Shown here: positions 35,291 through 49,164 of the stretch, piece by piece | Numbering within the stretch: position 1 is the stretch's first letter | Layout of the letters: each line of letters begins with the position of its first letter | From: Elymus sibiricus | Lineage: Eukaryota > Streptophyta > Magnoliopsida > Poales > Poaceae | Direction of reading: 5' to 3' | Assembly (NCBI GenBank): GCA_039707655.1 | Contig: CM077666.1 | Coordinates: 287,855,166 to 287,919,165, forward strand | DNA: 64,000 nt | The notes under the pieces: model-generated | What the model was told of the DNA's origin: nothing | The model's input: only the letters and a program-made list of their open reading frames with translations | The model's database searches: none | Made by a program: the position numbers and the translations under genes

Positions 35291-38200
35291 ATGCCTTCCC
35301 GTTCATCCCTTAGGCTTGGATCGCCAGAGAGCCAAGTGTCAGGAGCAGCTACTAGAGATAGAAACAAGCCATTCATTCATTCGAGTTTCAGCTCATCCCA
35401 CTTCCATGCAACAGTTAGCAAATTTGGTAGTGCAGAGCGTAATCTGCTCGCGAGATACAGACTAGATAAGCTGCTAGATATCCCACATTACAAGGAGCAT
35501 AAAAGGCAGTTCACTGTCTTCTTGCTGTCTAGGATAGATGAGGACACTTGCGCCATGAGCGATGGCCATGGAAATAGTGTCGTAATGACCTATGAAGATG
35601 CCGTAGCAATACTTGGCGTTCCCAGCGGTCACATCGACCTAGAGGAGGCACCAGATGTCGGCGGTGTGGCAACCGCCACCTTGACCGTCGAGTCGGCGCG
35701 GGATAACGTGGAGCGTCTCATCGGCAAGGAGAAGAGTGAGGCTGATGAGAAAATCTTCATCCAGTCCTTCCTTGCATTTTGCATTGGTAACACGCCCCTT
35801 GTTAAACTGTCTAGCTGCATTTCTGTTGATTTATTCGATTTACGTAAGTTTCAGCTGTTGTTTTGTTTTTAGCTTTGAATGGCATGCTGAGAGTGACTGT
35901 TGGCAGCGTAGTTCATTAGAACAGTATCATATTTGCTAGAGATGGCTTTTACATACATCTTTCTTATAAGTGAGTTCTTAATAAGGCAGCATAGCTCACC
36001 AAACAAATACTATTCATTTATTATTTTTAGCTTCTTTTTTGTTAATAATTAATCATTTCAGTGAGAAGTAATAATGAATTTTTATACTGTGGTTTACTCC
36101 TAGTAGTTTACGTTTCTGTAACCAAAAGATTTTGTACCCTATATTAGTCCTTTTCAACATTCTTTACCAAGTGTTACGAATCTAGTATAGTTTACCTTTT
36201 TGAATCCAGGAATGCCCTTATAAAAAAACTAGACGAGCACTTATTTGTTGTTCCATCTAGTAGTGTGTTAATAATGATTTAAAAATTGTCAATATAATGA
36301 AGTAGTTATATCACAGGATATAAATTAAGGACATAGTAAAGGCCGACATGGGCCTAGGCCCGACCAGCTCTTGGCGGGAGAAAAAAAATCTTATTCCAAC
36401 ATGTGCACTTCTTCTCGGCCCACCTTACTAATCAGGTACAGGCCCACATTGGACGTGACCCTGCCAAATTTTTTTTAAAGGGTCACCCTACCAACTCTTG
36501 GGGAGAAATAAAGTTATGCCTAAGATAGGGTGCACAAACAGCACAAGAACTTTGTCTAGGCCTCTCATAACGTAACATTTTCTTGGAACACATGTTCTGC
36601 TAGAGTTATCCTTTAACAAGGAGATGCAAGTATAGTGGTTTTTTGGATGCCGAAAATTCATAAGCAGTACTTTTTTGTGTGTTGCATTTGAGGTTGACCT
36701 ATATTTTATAACAGAACTATTTCACTCATCCTGGTCATGAACAAAATTGGGTGGTGATTTCTGAGCTTCACCTACTCGATTAAAGGATGTGTACTAGTAT
36801 GTCAAAAAAATTAGCTTCTCAAGAAAATACCATATTATTTACAACTATTTTACTGCTTGAATAAAGACATTGTTGGAGTTTTTTTCTTGCTTATTTGAAT
36901 ACTTCGTTTATAGTTCTTTACCTTGGCCGTACAGAGAAATTTGGGTAGTTATGTCAACTACTGTATTTTAGAATATCAAAAACCATTTATCTGATATACT
37001 GCCCACACAGGATACGTCATGTGTCCTGGTAAGATCGACGGACAAGTGGTTAGAGCTGCTGCGGACACTGATCGGGTTGCAGAATACAACTGGGCAAAGT
37101 ATGTATTCAATGCTATGATGGATGATGTGGCTACCGTGCAAAATGCTAAGCGTGAAGGTTTAACGAGCATCAAGCTAGAATCATGCCCGATCCTTCCACA
37201 GGTTAGTTGTTGTAAATATTTTTTTTACATACCACCTGTGTTTTCATTTGTTCATGTGTATGTGTGTAGGTTTTTTACCTTGACAAAATATTGGGACCTC
37301 CAACGCCTATGCACTCACTATTTGTCCCAAGAGCTAAGGCATACAACCATGAAAAACTCATGGCACAAATAAATCACATTACCAAAACAGGATCTTCGAG
37401 TGTGTACGAGAAGTATAAGCTGAGAAAGGTGATTTTATTTTATCTCTCCATCCACCACAATACATTTTCTATTGGATTGAGAAGGAAATTGTTTTGACTC
37501 TTGTTTTCTTCTAATTATATTACAGTTTGTGCTGCCGGCTGAAGAGGCTACGACCGTTAGTGCTGCACGGCAAGAGACACCATGCTCACGTATAGCCGAT
37601 AAACAATCATGCCCAGCCCAATCTGGTGTAGGTGGTGTGTTTGCATCATCAAATGCAACACCAAATGCATCTCACGCACACACACCGGCGCAAGCACAAA
37701 ATGTTGTTAATGCTCCTCCACCTGGTGCTAATTATTCCGATGAAGAAGTAAGAAATTATATTATTATGATTCAATGAACGTGCAACATAAGTGCATGTCT
37801 CTCACTGTTTTTTCCTGTGCATGTACACCTTTGTCAGTGGAAACATCTGTTAAGCTCCTTGCATGGCCTAATTAAAGTAATTGAAGACAAGCAGATAATT
37901 GGGACAAATAGCTGCAAGCGCAACATAGATATGTCAAAGGGGAAGAACACTGTTGTCGAAGAACAACAGACGCCAATTGGAGGTAAAATGTTTGCCATAA
38001 CACTTATATATTGATAGATGAGTTTTTTAACACATTGGGAGGCATATTTAAATCTGTACCACTTATGATTTTGCCAGGCAAAAAAGCTAAGACAACAATA
38101 GTATTCCAGAGAAAGGTTAAGGTGGAGAACAAATCAAATGGTGGAGACGATGGTATGTCTTGTATTTTTCTGTATCTAATGATGAAAAAAAATACTTTAA

Positions 38201-41140
38201 TAGATGGACAACAAAAAATAGTTGTTGGATTTGATTTTAGTTTTGAACGGCGTGGTGAGAATCACGGTTGGCAGCATAGCTCAATATAACATTATCAAAT
38301 TTGCTAGAGATGGCTTTGCCATACATCTTTCAATAAGTGAGTTTTTTAAATAAGGCAGCATAAATATAATATACATTTATTATTCATTAACATTGGACAC
38401 TTATAAATAAATGTTCTCATTCGACTCACGGTCTTCACTTTTTTTAAAAAAAATTAATCAATTTCAGCGAGAAAAACTTAATTAAATTTTGTACTGTAGT
38501 TTACTCCTACTAATTTATGTTTTTGTGACTGGAACATTTTGTATCCTAGATTAGTCCTATTAACATTCTCTACCAGGTGTCACAATCCACTTATCAAGGC
38601 ACGTATTGCCGTTCCATATAGTAACGTGTTAATAATGATTTAAAAATTGTCTATATCATGAAGTAGTTATAACCCAGGATGTAAATTGAGGACTTGGTAA
38701 AAGCCACCAGCTCTTGGAGGAAGAAAAAAAAAATCTTAAACCAAAAAGTCTTGATGTCGCAAAATACTGATATATTTTGGGGTAATAATGCACGTCTTTT
38801 GCATACCTTATTCTGGCCTATTTTGATCAATCGCGAATGAACAGGGTGCCACGTTGTTGGCATTCAAATCAGTGCGTATTGAACCAAGTTCGGATACAAA
38901 ATTCGTCCTTGTGTCAACATGTCATGAAATTTTCAGTATATTTTTTTAGAATCAGTCGAACGCTCTGCTTTCTTTAGAATCATATTATTTTACAACTATT
39001 TTACTGCTCGGATAAAGACCTTTTTGGAGTTTTTTTTCTGCTGATTTGAATACTTCGTCTATCGTTCTTTACCTTGAACCACCCTCAAACATATCTCGCA
39101 TACATTTATTGTTGTCGCAGAAAACATCAACAAGTTGGTCCATCCTAAAGAGAATGTCATGAATACTATCAAGAAAGGGATTGCTGACTTAACAAAGTCT
39201 AGTGCTTTCAAATTATATGACGGTGCCGCCAGCTCCAGCAAGAAAAATGATGACAAGAGTACGTATACGTCTTGATGTCGCGATTATAATTTATGTAGTT
39301 ATATCTTTCGGTTTGGGTGTAGTTTTTACTAATAATGAAGAACATATTGATATAGGTCCACCAAGCATCGAATTTGTCCGTGAGGTTAAAAGTCATGCTG
39401 CCACTATCCTGGCAGAAGGATCAGGAGCAGCTGCTAGCAATCAAGGAAATGTTCCTGTTGCAACACCCGATGCTACGGCTCCACCTAACACGGACAATGA
39501 TCCAGACTTGGCACAATTTGTGTCAAACATACCATGTACGTATGACATACTACTGATAAGCTGCCATGTTATTCACTTGCGCTTTGTTTCAAAAATAATT
39601 AAGTGCTGACATAGCTTTTTTTAAAACTGAAGGTAATGTGCTCACTATGATATCAATGGCTGCTGCTGGGCAAAACAACATGGACCATAGTTTCTTTGAC
39701 TGCATACGCAATGCGCCAGTTGAGAATCGTGCTGGTGAGTGTTCTAGCGCCCCGCCGGATTGCCAACTAATAAATTTTTAAACAATACATAAGTCTTTTC
39801 CGTGTACTAACCTTCCGATGAATTAACTATCAGCACGACATATGGGAGCTGGGCCATCGAATGTCGTAGAAACGATTGAACAAAGACTTCAAAAACAGCA
39901 GGAGCATGCTAGGGTTGTTTATCGGTGGTTACTGTACATTGCTCGGGCAGAAATATTGTCAAAGTAATTTTGATTCTTTTTTACTTTTTTTCATTTGGCA
40001 TGTACTCTTTCACGGCATTTTGTTACGAATGTTCTAAACTTCCCCGTCTCATGCAGGAACATTATCTATGTCCCTGGACAAATCCCAATCAACATATCAG
40101 GGACTAGCCTGAAGAGGCAGCTCATCGGTGGAATCGAGCAAGACGTGATGTCAGCTATAGTTGTTATGTTCAACGAGGTAGATCGCAAGGCTTGTGAGCA
40201 CCTTTCTCGCGCACGCAATCGTCATTTCCTTCCTAAAGAGTTCGTGGTAAGTACGCCCTCTAACTAAAAAAAATAGAAGTATATTTCGGCTTGGTAAGAA
40301 ACAACTAAAGAACGAAACTTTTTTTTAGGACATATGCGATCAATACAAAGGAGCTCCACCTCTTGAAGCCATAGGGCACTTCTTTAGGGGTCCAAGTGTA
40401 CCATACAAGGTCCAGGACTGCAAAGAGGTATCTTGTGTTAAGAATCCAATACACACTATTTTTGTGCATCATTTCCCGGCAGAACTAAAACTATGTAGAC
40501 CATAATGTTTTTTTCGTAACAATTACTTTCTCATGCCAGGTTGTTGTGATACTTCGTGACCAGTTGAATTGGATCTGCTTCACTTACAATATTAGGGAAA
40601 CAAATACAACAGTCCATGTGTATGACCCTATGGCCAATGGTGATATTGCTTCCATATCTCTGGTCAAGCACAATCGTAAAGCTTTTGAAGTATATGAGGC
40701 ACTGGCTCATTGCTTCACTCTCGTGCTACGTGCAAGCATCCCTAACGGTCTGGCCTACAACATCATTCCTCACACTGGAGGGCCTGGGGCAAGGTTAGCT
40801 ATAATTAAGAGTTTTTTTCTCGATTCTAAGTGTAACCAGATTTTTCAGGATGTTTAAACACTGCATTTTTTTAAAACACACAGGCCGAATGATGGGATAT
40901 ATGTTGCATATGCCGCTAGGAACATGACGAACAACCAAGCCCATCCAGTTCTCGATCAGGTACTTGTAACCGCATTGTCGTTTAAATTCATTTTCTTATG
41001 AAATACACACACAATCTTTTTATAAAAAACTCAAAATTTAATGTATTAATGTGCAGGATGGATTACTCGAACATAGGCAGCTGCTTAGTTACATGATCAT
41101 GACCATGGATTCCAACATTACGAAGATCAACGACGTCTAA
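35291..41140 (+). CDS. Plant-mobile-domain-like / Ulp1-fold protein, intact 15 exons, active site lost
   Basis: Fifteen exons join in phase to 846 aa, all with GT-AG junctions: 35291-35786, 37011-37201, 37270-37428, 37526-37747, 37838-37982, 38078-38152, 39121-39258, 39356-39535, 39633-39734, 39834-39963, 40057-40246, 40329-40427, 40540-40793, 40884-40959, 41057-41140. The N-terminal ~260 residues (RYRLDKLLDIPHYKEHKRQF, YEDAVAILGVPSGHIDLEE, VFYLDKILGP) match the mobile-domain-like part of the 8730 gene. The middle is a low-complexity Ala/Thr/Pro linker. The C-terminal Ulp1 fold reads LNWICFTYN, VYDPM and PNDGIYVAYAARNM. The His of His-Trp is Asn and the Cys of NSCG is Asp, while the Asp remains. 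It is therefore predicted inactive as a protease. It faces the FAR1-like pseudogene. Domestication or recent transposon decay are both possible. Confidence 0.75.
35865..39075. repeat. Duplicated intron sequence (introns 1 and 6)
   Basis: 35865-36310 and 38240-38700 share long blocks (TTTGCTAGAGATGGCTTT, GTTAATAATGATTTAAAAAT, ATGAAGTAGTTATA). 36830-36910 and 38985-39065 share CAACTATTTTACTGCT and TTTGAATACTTCGT. The same order in both introns shows a segmental copy within the gene, with extra sequence in intron 1. Confidence 0.65.
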
Positions 41141-42027
41141 ACAAAAATACTCATGACGAGTATCCATCTAGTGGCTAGTAACTTATGTTCGTGTCCGAAG
41201 TTAGTTGTATGTTTATGTACTCCAGTTACCTAAAAGCCAATCACAAGCTGTTTTCTGTGATGTGGTCTGTCAGTGTTAGCGTATTTGATTTCGTTTGAGA
41301 CTACTGTTATGAACCTTAAGTGCACTAGTATTTTATGTCAGCTGATGCCTAGCTATGTTCTACTTCTTTAGACCATTTCTATGATTTTTGTGACGAGTGA
41401 ACATTTTGTTATCCAGAAAATTGATGTCGTTCTGGGAAACTATCTCAAAAATCTGATGGGCTAACATTTTTCAGGAGAAAAAAGAATGTTTTTATGACAA
41501 TCAACGGATGTTTATGTTTTACTCTAGGTATAACACGACTATGAATTTATGCAAGGTGAACATTTTTTCAAAGCTTGCATTTGATTATCTATACTTAACT
41601 GAAATGATGCTATTTTGAAAACATATATCAGTAATAACTTATTCCATTCAAATCTTTGTAAATGGGAGGTTTGCTCCCCACATACATGGACTGCATCATG
41701 TTGCGGCGAATTAACATGTAGCGATGGACATAGCCGAAAGCATTCATAGGCATAGCGACCGACAGAGAAGATACTACAGGGATGTGTAACATACATTCAA
41801 ACGAAGTAACTGGAACAGGAAAATTGGGGTGGGCTAAGGGAAAAATAGCAAGAACCAGAGGGGAGTGAAGGATTTGGAAGACGAAAATTGGGGCGTGTAA
41901 TCGGTTGAGGGAAACTGCGGCGGGTGAACGTACGATAGCTTGACATATCTGACCATTTCTCTTTCATTGAAGTATTAATGCCAACAATTATCGGAAAATC
42001 TATTTCTTCGCCATATAAGTTCTTCCA
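41141..42027. other. 3' flank between convergent genes
   Basis: AT-rich 3' side of the 15-exon gene. No frame, repeat or element terminus recognised. Confidence 0.45.
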
Positions 42028-42038
42028 TATATAACTTT

Positions 42039-43726
42039 TTTTTAGAGATTGACAAGGGGGTCAAAACCCCACCGTTTTGTTATATTCTTGTGGTTCGAAG
42101 AGAGACTTGGCAGTCCGTACAAATACATGATGGCACACGCAAAGTAAAGAAAAATTACAGAGGACGGCACCCACGAGGAGAGCCAAACACTAGAAAAATA
42201 AAGGAGTAAACGGAGGGGAAGGTTGACACAGAAACAAAACCGAAAACCCCTGGTAACCAACACCTTAGGAGCGAGCTCCGCTGAGCAGCTCGTTCCACCA
42301 TCGACAGAGAACCACAAGAAGGCCTAGGGAGAAAAAAGGGCACCGAAAACAGTGGCTCGTAGGAGAGCATCATTGGCACGAACGAAGGGCATCAGATAGC
42401 CGAGTTCATGCAGCAACACCGGTGTGCCGCTGTCGAAGCCGAAAGACAGCGCGCCACCGAGACCGAAGTGCACGACACCGGTGTACCGCCGCCGAGGTCG
42501 AAGGACAACTTGCCGCCGAGGCTACACCAGGACATCCACGCAAAGCGTCGTTTTGGGCCACCATGAAGCATAGCCCTGTCCATAAGGATAATCAAAATAG
42601 GAGCATGACGAGAAGCGTTAATGGCACAAACGAAGGGCGTTGGATAGCCGAGTTGGTGCGGCGACACCCGATGTGCCGCCTCCGAAGCCGAAGGATAACG
42701 CGCTACTGAGACCGAAGGGCGCAATACCGATGTACTGCCGCCGAGGTCGAAGGGTACTGTGTCATCGAGGCGACCCCAGGACGTCTAGGTAAGCCCCAAC
42801 CGAGTCTCCTAGCACAAAGGCCTGATAGGATCAAAATCGTGGTGAAGAAGGAGCAGCAATGGACGGATCCGCAGGAGCAAAACAATCCAAGATGATGCCC
42901 CCACCGGGGAAATGACGTGGAGACCCCTTCTGACTCGGGGAACCCGGGTCTGAGATTTCTCTCAGATCAAAGAGCAAAAGGGGGAGGACGACAGTGCCAA
43001 CTCGACGCCTTAAAGAAGGAAACGTCACCCTTAGGCGCCGCCGTCAATTGAGCTTTCACCCGGCAATTGCCTCCTCCACATCGCATCCCGAGCATGTTAG
43101 CCACGCACCGCCACATCGACATCGCACCAACAACTAAGCAACGGCCTGAGCATGTCTAGCCAGAGCCGGGCTGTGGGGGTGCCGAAGAAACAAGCCGGCA
43201 GGGGCAGCCGGAGACACCAGATCCAACGAAGGGGTGGCAGCCCGCAACCGGGTAGAACGGCAGCAGCGAGCAGCCCGCCTCACCAAGAGGAGACGACGAC
43301 GGCTCAGGTCGCCAGGGAGCAGCAGCCACCTACTGCCGTTACAGTCGGACGAGGGCGCACAACAGCAACCGTCGAGGAGGACCCGTAGCCGCACGCGCCC
43401 CCGGATCTGAGACGAGCCGCCGCTGTCCCCGCCGGTGCAAGGAGGTGCCCCCGCTGTACAACGACAGAGGGGATCCGGTGGGACCACGATCGTCAACAAG
43501 GGGAGGTACATCGCAACGGGAAGGCTCCGCGCGAGGAGGGTGAGGAGATGGTCGTTGAAGCAGTGGACAATGCGGGAGAGGGAGAGCCGATGCGCACGCT
43601 AGGGAGCGAATCCCGCCGCCGCCGTCCGTCGGGGGAGGGGGGGGGGGGGCTTTGCCCGGTGATGTTTGCCAGCGGCGGCGAGGGGAGGTGGCATTTGGTC
43701 GGGCGGCGGCGGCGGATAGGGTTCCG
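42039..43726 (-). mobile_element. Retroposed (mRNA-like) insert with A-tail and 11-bp duplication
   Basis: On the minus strand it starts ACGGAACCCTATCCGCCGCC and ends in an A run (T run at 42036-42043). TATATAACTTT is repeated at 42028-42038 and 43727-43737. A tail plus a variable-length duplication indicates LINE-machinery insertion. No reverse transcriptase is present. It is GC-rich at its 5' part, like a 5' UTR, with an internal ~250-bp duplication (42372-42540 and 42622-42790). It is a non-autonomous LINE or a processed transcript. It lies in the gap between the convergent Ulp1-like and FAR1-like genes. Confidence 0.6.
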
Positions 43727-43737
43727 TATATAACTTT

Positions 43738-44338
43738 AATTTTCATGTTCCAGCGTATCAGTAGGAATGAAAAGGTCTTATACTCATTCTAACATTGCCT
43801 GATCGTACTGCGCCAACGACAAAAAAGCGTTAGACAATTAATATGTGTGACATGCCATCAGCTTGCACTAATTTCTAAAAAAAACTTTTATCCTAAAAAA
43901 TCAGACTGCAAGCTATTTGATAAACAAACGTCTTACGCGATACGCGAGCTGATTCTTTTGCTAGAAAATACACTAAACACACTCTATCAAATATAAGTAA
44001 CCAAAACACTGAAAAGCTAAAAATGGATTTTTCAGAAATGTTTGGTTAAAAATGATTTTTTTGGTTTTATAAAAAATTAACAATTATGGTCAAGGTAAAA
44101 AAAACGTATCATGCATGTAGGAACATATTAAAAAAGACAAAATCCGTTAGCATGGAGATTCACATAAACATATTATAAAACCAAAAAAACTCAAACATAA
44201 CTGGAAACCACCAGCGAATCCAAATGTGACCGTTAAACACCACAACAATAAAACATAAACTTGCATGACCATATGACAATTCTCCCTTACAGAATACAAC
44301 TGAACCATAAAGATGTGCTAGCTAGATGACTAGTTCAA
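43738..44338. other. AT-rich 3' flank of the FAR1-like pseudogene
   Basis: No gene. The sequence is AT-rich with short A/T runs and includes the presumed 3' untranslated region of the minus-strand FAR1-like gene. Confidence 0.4.
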
Positions 44339-46534
44339 CTAACAGACTCCCCTAGCAGTACAATTACCCTTTGTGTGCCCCGAAATCTTGCATAGACTGC
44401 ACTTCACAGTTCTTCTCCTAGATGGAGGAGGTGGCATTGCTCCCGCAGTATCTTCATGAGCATGGCATGGACCATTCTCGTAATGTTTCTTAGCTTTCTT
44501 CGCCACAATGTAATCCATACGACACTTTGGACGAAGGGAACAAGGTCGTCCTTTAGACAGCACGCGCTGTGGCGGAAGCAGTAGAGTTTCTGACCCAACT
44601 TCAGTTATGGTGTGCCGGAGGGGATTTTCTTGTTCGGCGATACTATCAATAAGCATCTTGAAGCTTTTTCTGTTGCAATTTTTTCTTTTGCCTCACATAT
44701 AGCTGTAAATGCCATTTGGAATGACCTAGATCCGGACTCTGCCTCCTTGATAAGATCCATAGCAGCTACATATAGAACATTCCTTCTGTATGTAATTTGA
44801 GAAGACGACTCCCCCTCTTCTCCCTCGTTCAGATGCAGTGGTCTTGATTCCCTTGCCCATAAAGTCCATCTTTTGACTATATTCCTTGGTGGTATCTTGC
44901 CAATATTGTTCTGAACTAATACCTGAACATAATTTTTGTGAATCAGATGTGCAAAAAATCTATGTGGTACTGCAAAATTGAATTTTTGACGCACAACCTA
45001 GGATCATGAAGAAATAATGTACGTACCTTTAAGGAATGACAGCACAACAATCCAACATGATCAAAATATCCACAATCACATGCGACGTATTGCCCGCCGT
45101 CTTCCAATTTGACAGTGAACACTTTTTTGTCATATTCAGTTAAGACTAGTTGTGGCGCCAACTTGACCTTGTACACATTTCCGGGCTTGGAACGGCGTGC
45201 TTCAAAAGAGCCTGATCTGAATAGATCATCTGAAAATTTGTCATACATAGCTTTTGTGTACACGGCAGCTGCGTCTATCTCGATAGTGGCGCCGATGACC
45301 AGGCGTCTACGTGTCTGTTATTCCAATGGACAAGTATGTGAAAGTGCATAAGGTAGAAATCTTAGTAATCATGCTATAAAAGAATAAAAATAATTACATG
45401 AATGTTGTTATACCTGTTTGGTGACATAGTTTGCCTCGTCTTCTGCCAGGCTCCTAGATTCAAGCAATTTGTTGTACTGCTTAACAAACAAGTGCATTGG
45501 GGATGACCTGCTGATGAACTTCTTGAGGAGATGATTCGCACTTTCACTTCGTTGTGTGCTGGTCATTCCGGCACAGAATGTCCCCATGAAGTATGGGTGT
45601 GCCCACATGTCCCTCCATTTGAAAATCTTGCGAAGGTACTTATTTCCTTGAAGTTTGTATTTCTTAATCAATTGATGCCACCTCCGCTCAAATGATTCTA
45701 CATCCGTCTCTTCATTTACTATCGCATGGAATTCCTTCTTGAAGTCAGAATGTTTGCTGTACACGTGTCCAATTTTCTCTTTCAACACCTTCAATACGTG
45801 CCATTTGCACCACCTATGACGAGTGTGTGGCATTGTGGTTCGTAAAGCGTTTTGCATAGCTTTGCATTGATCTGTGGACATATAAAAAAGAAAATGAACA
45901 AAATAAGGCAATCATGTAATAGCATGTGTACGACCTAATAACCTAGAACAAGAACGAGACAATGTCTATAATCTGACCTGTCAATATAGTAGTAGCATGC
46001 TTCCCGTCCATTAAATCAATAAAATTCCGGAACGCCCACTCAAATGTGGGAGTCTTTTCATCAACCATAAGAACGCCACCAAAGATAATGGACTGGAAAT
46101 GATTATTAACCCCAACAAAAAGCCCGAACGGCATGTTATACATGTTTGTCCTGTAAGTGGTGTCGAACGTAACAACCTCACCAAAATGTGCATAGTCTAG
46201 CCTGTTTTTACCGTTACACCATATCACAGTTTTGACCCTGCTTTCACCATCTACTTGCACGCAAACTTTAAAATCTGGATCTTTGGCACTCATATCCTGA
46301 AGCATACTAGTGGTTTTAGCCATGTCATCCGCGATAGAATCATGAGCTATGCTTGCACACAGTGTTCTCAATGTCTGCTTCCTAAAAGGAACACCTAGAG
46401 TAAAACCAATACCTGACCCTAATATGTTGTATATCTGGTCAATCCTGATGTTGTTCTCCCTAAGGTTACGAATAAAATCCTTTGCTAAAGGACTAATGAC
46501 GCTATGTGAATTCCACTGTTTTTTCTCACCACAC

Positions 46535-48279
46535 TGTTGGAAATATGCCCTAGAGGCAATAATAAATTAGTTATTATCATATTTCCCCGTTCATGATAAT
46601 AGTTTATTATTCATGCTAGAATTGTATTGACCGGAAACTAAATACATGTGTGAATAGATAAACAAATACTGTGTCCCTAGTAAGCCTCTACTAGACTAGC
46701 TCGTTGATCAAAAGATGGTCAAGATTTCCTGACCATGGACATGAGTTGTCATTTGATAATGGGATCACATCATTAGGAGAATGATGTGATGGACTTGACC
46801 CAACCGTTAGCATAGCAAATGATCGTTCAGTTTATTGCTATTGCTTTCACTATGTCAAATACACGTTCCTCTGACCATGAGATCATGCAACTCCCGGATA
46901 CCGTAGGAATACTTTGGGTGTATCAAACGTCACAACGTAACTGGGTGATTATAAAGGTGCACTACAGGTATCTCCGAAAGTGTTTGTTGAGTTGGCATGG
47001 ATCGAGATTGGAATTTGTCACTCCGACTATCGGAGAGGTATCTCTGGGCCCTCTCGGTAATACAGCATCACAGAAGCCTTGCAAGCACCGTGACTAAAGA
47101 GTTAGTTACAAGATGACGTATTACGGAACGAGTAAAGAGACTTGCCAGTAACGAGATTGAACTAGGTATTGGATACCGACGATCAAATCTCGGGCAAGTA
47201 ACATACCGCCAGACAAAGGGAACAACGTATGTTGACATATGAGGTTCACCGATAAAGATCTTCGTGGAATATGTAGGAACCAATATGAGCATCCAGGTTT
47301 CGCTGTTGGTTATTGACCGGAGAGTCGTCTCGGTCATGTCTACATCATTCCCGAACCCGTAGGGTCCGCACACTTAAGGTTCGATGACGATTTAGTATTA
47401 TATGAGTTATGTGATTGGTGGCCGAAGTTTGTTCGGAGTCCCGGATGAGATCACGGACATGACGAGGAGTCTCAAAATGGTCGAGAGGTAAAGATTCATA
47501 TATTGGAAGGCTATATTCGGACGTCGGAAAGGTTCCGAGTGATTCGGGTATTTTTCGTAGTACCGGGGAGTTACGGGAATTCACCGGGAGAAGTAATGGG
47601 CCTTTTTGGGCCATACGGGAAAAGGAGAGGCAGGCCACGTGAGGAGGCTCGCGCCGCCCCTTGCCCAAACCGAATTGGACTAGGGGAGGGGGCGCAGCCC
47701 CCTCTTTCCTTTCCCTCTCCCTTCCCTCTTTCCTACTCCGTATGGGAGGTGGAATCCTACTAGGACTAAGGAGTCCTAGTAGGACTCCCCACTTTGGTGC
47801 GCCCCTAGGGCCAGCCTCCTCCTCCCTCCCTCCTTTATATACGGAGGGGGGGGGGGGCGCCCCTTGGAGACACAACAATTGTTCCAAGCCGTGTGCGGCG
47901 CCCCCCTCCACCGTTTTCCATCTCGGTCATATTTTCGGAGAGCTTAGGCGAAGCCCTGCCGGAATCACTTCACCGTCACCGTCGCCACGCCGTCGTGCTG
48001 ACGGAACTCATCTACTACCTCGACGTCTTGCTGGATCAAGAAGGCGAGGAACGTCACCGAGCTGCACGTGTGTAGAACTCGGAGGTGCCGTACGTTCGGT
48101 ACTCGATCGGTGGAGCTCGAAGGATTGTTCGACTACATCAACCGCGTTGTGAGACGCTTCCGCTAACGGTCTACGAGGGTACGTAGACACACTCTCCCCT
48201 CTCGTAGTGATGCATCTCCATGGATAGATCTTGCGTGAGCGTAGGATTTTTTTTGAAATTCATGCTCCGTTCCCCAACA
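46535..48279 (+). mobile_element. Solo LTR of the BARE1/WIS/Angela copia group
   Basis: 1745 bp beginning TGTTGGAAATATGCCCTAGA and ending TCCCCAACA, the hallmark ends of this Triticeae copia group. CACAC is repeated exactly at 46530-46534 and 48280-48284. No internal retrotransposon sequence remains, so it arose by recombination between two LTRs. A TATATA box near 47835 and the HindIII-less promoter region are as expected for the U3. It interrupts an exon of the FAR1-like gene inside its DNA-binding domain. Confidence 0.9.
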
Positions 48280-49164
48280 CACACTTCACTGAGAGTGGGT
48301 GATTGTGCTCGTTAGTGAAAACAGACACATACCATCCATGGTCTTCAGTTCGATGGAGTCTTATACGAGCTTGACATTCAGTGCGACACGATGCTGTGTT
48401 GGGTCTTTCTTCTTTACCCTGTGATAATGATCAAATTTGGCTGAGATAGTACGAATAAATCTTAAAATCTTTAGCAGTACAAAAATAATAAGTTTAAGAT
48501 GATGCTTACCGCACACTGGCAAACGATGTCCTGCATTGTCCTATACTTTTTGGTGTTTGTGCTGCTCTTCCCATAACGAATACCAAAACCACACTCCCAA
48601 GAGAACAAGTTATAGAAATCATAAGCTTCGTCCTTTGAATCAAAAATTGTTCCAACAGTGGGGACGAACACATCTGCATCGCCCCTAGAACCAGCGCGTT
48701 CCACGCACTTCTGGAATGGGCTTTTAGCTGCAGGGGCAATCCTATAATCTAGTCCTTCGAACGCTGCCCGTTTACTACAAAATTAGTCACATAAGCAAAA
48801 TTTTAGAGCAATTTGACCGGCCCAATGAATTGTAAAAAATAACAGCTTTAGAGTAACAAAACTTTCTTACAGAAGCATTAGTTACACAACATTCATAATT
48901 GATATATTAATTTTGACTTTAAATGGTTTACAACTTTTTAAACGTAAAATGCAACATATAGAGTAACAATGGTTAACCGGGGGACTCAAAAAATAGGACT
49001 CAACCAACAAAAGTCAGTGGAACTGTAATGGAACTGTTTATCGAGTACTGCGAACAGCAAAAGAAAAAACTTTCTGTACGACTCGACAATCTTGCTGAAG
49101 CTGGATCCTAAACGTATTTGCATACTCGTGGTGTTATTCTAATCATGCAGCCCACGTTTTTGTC

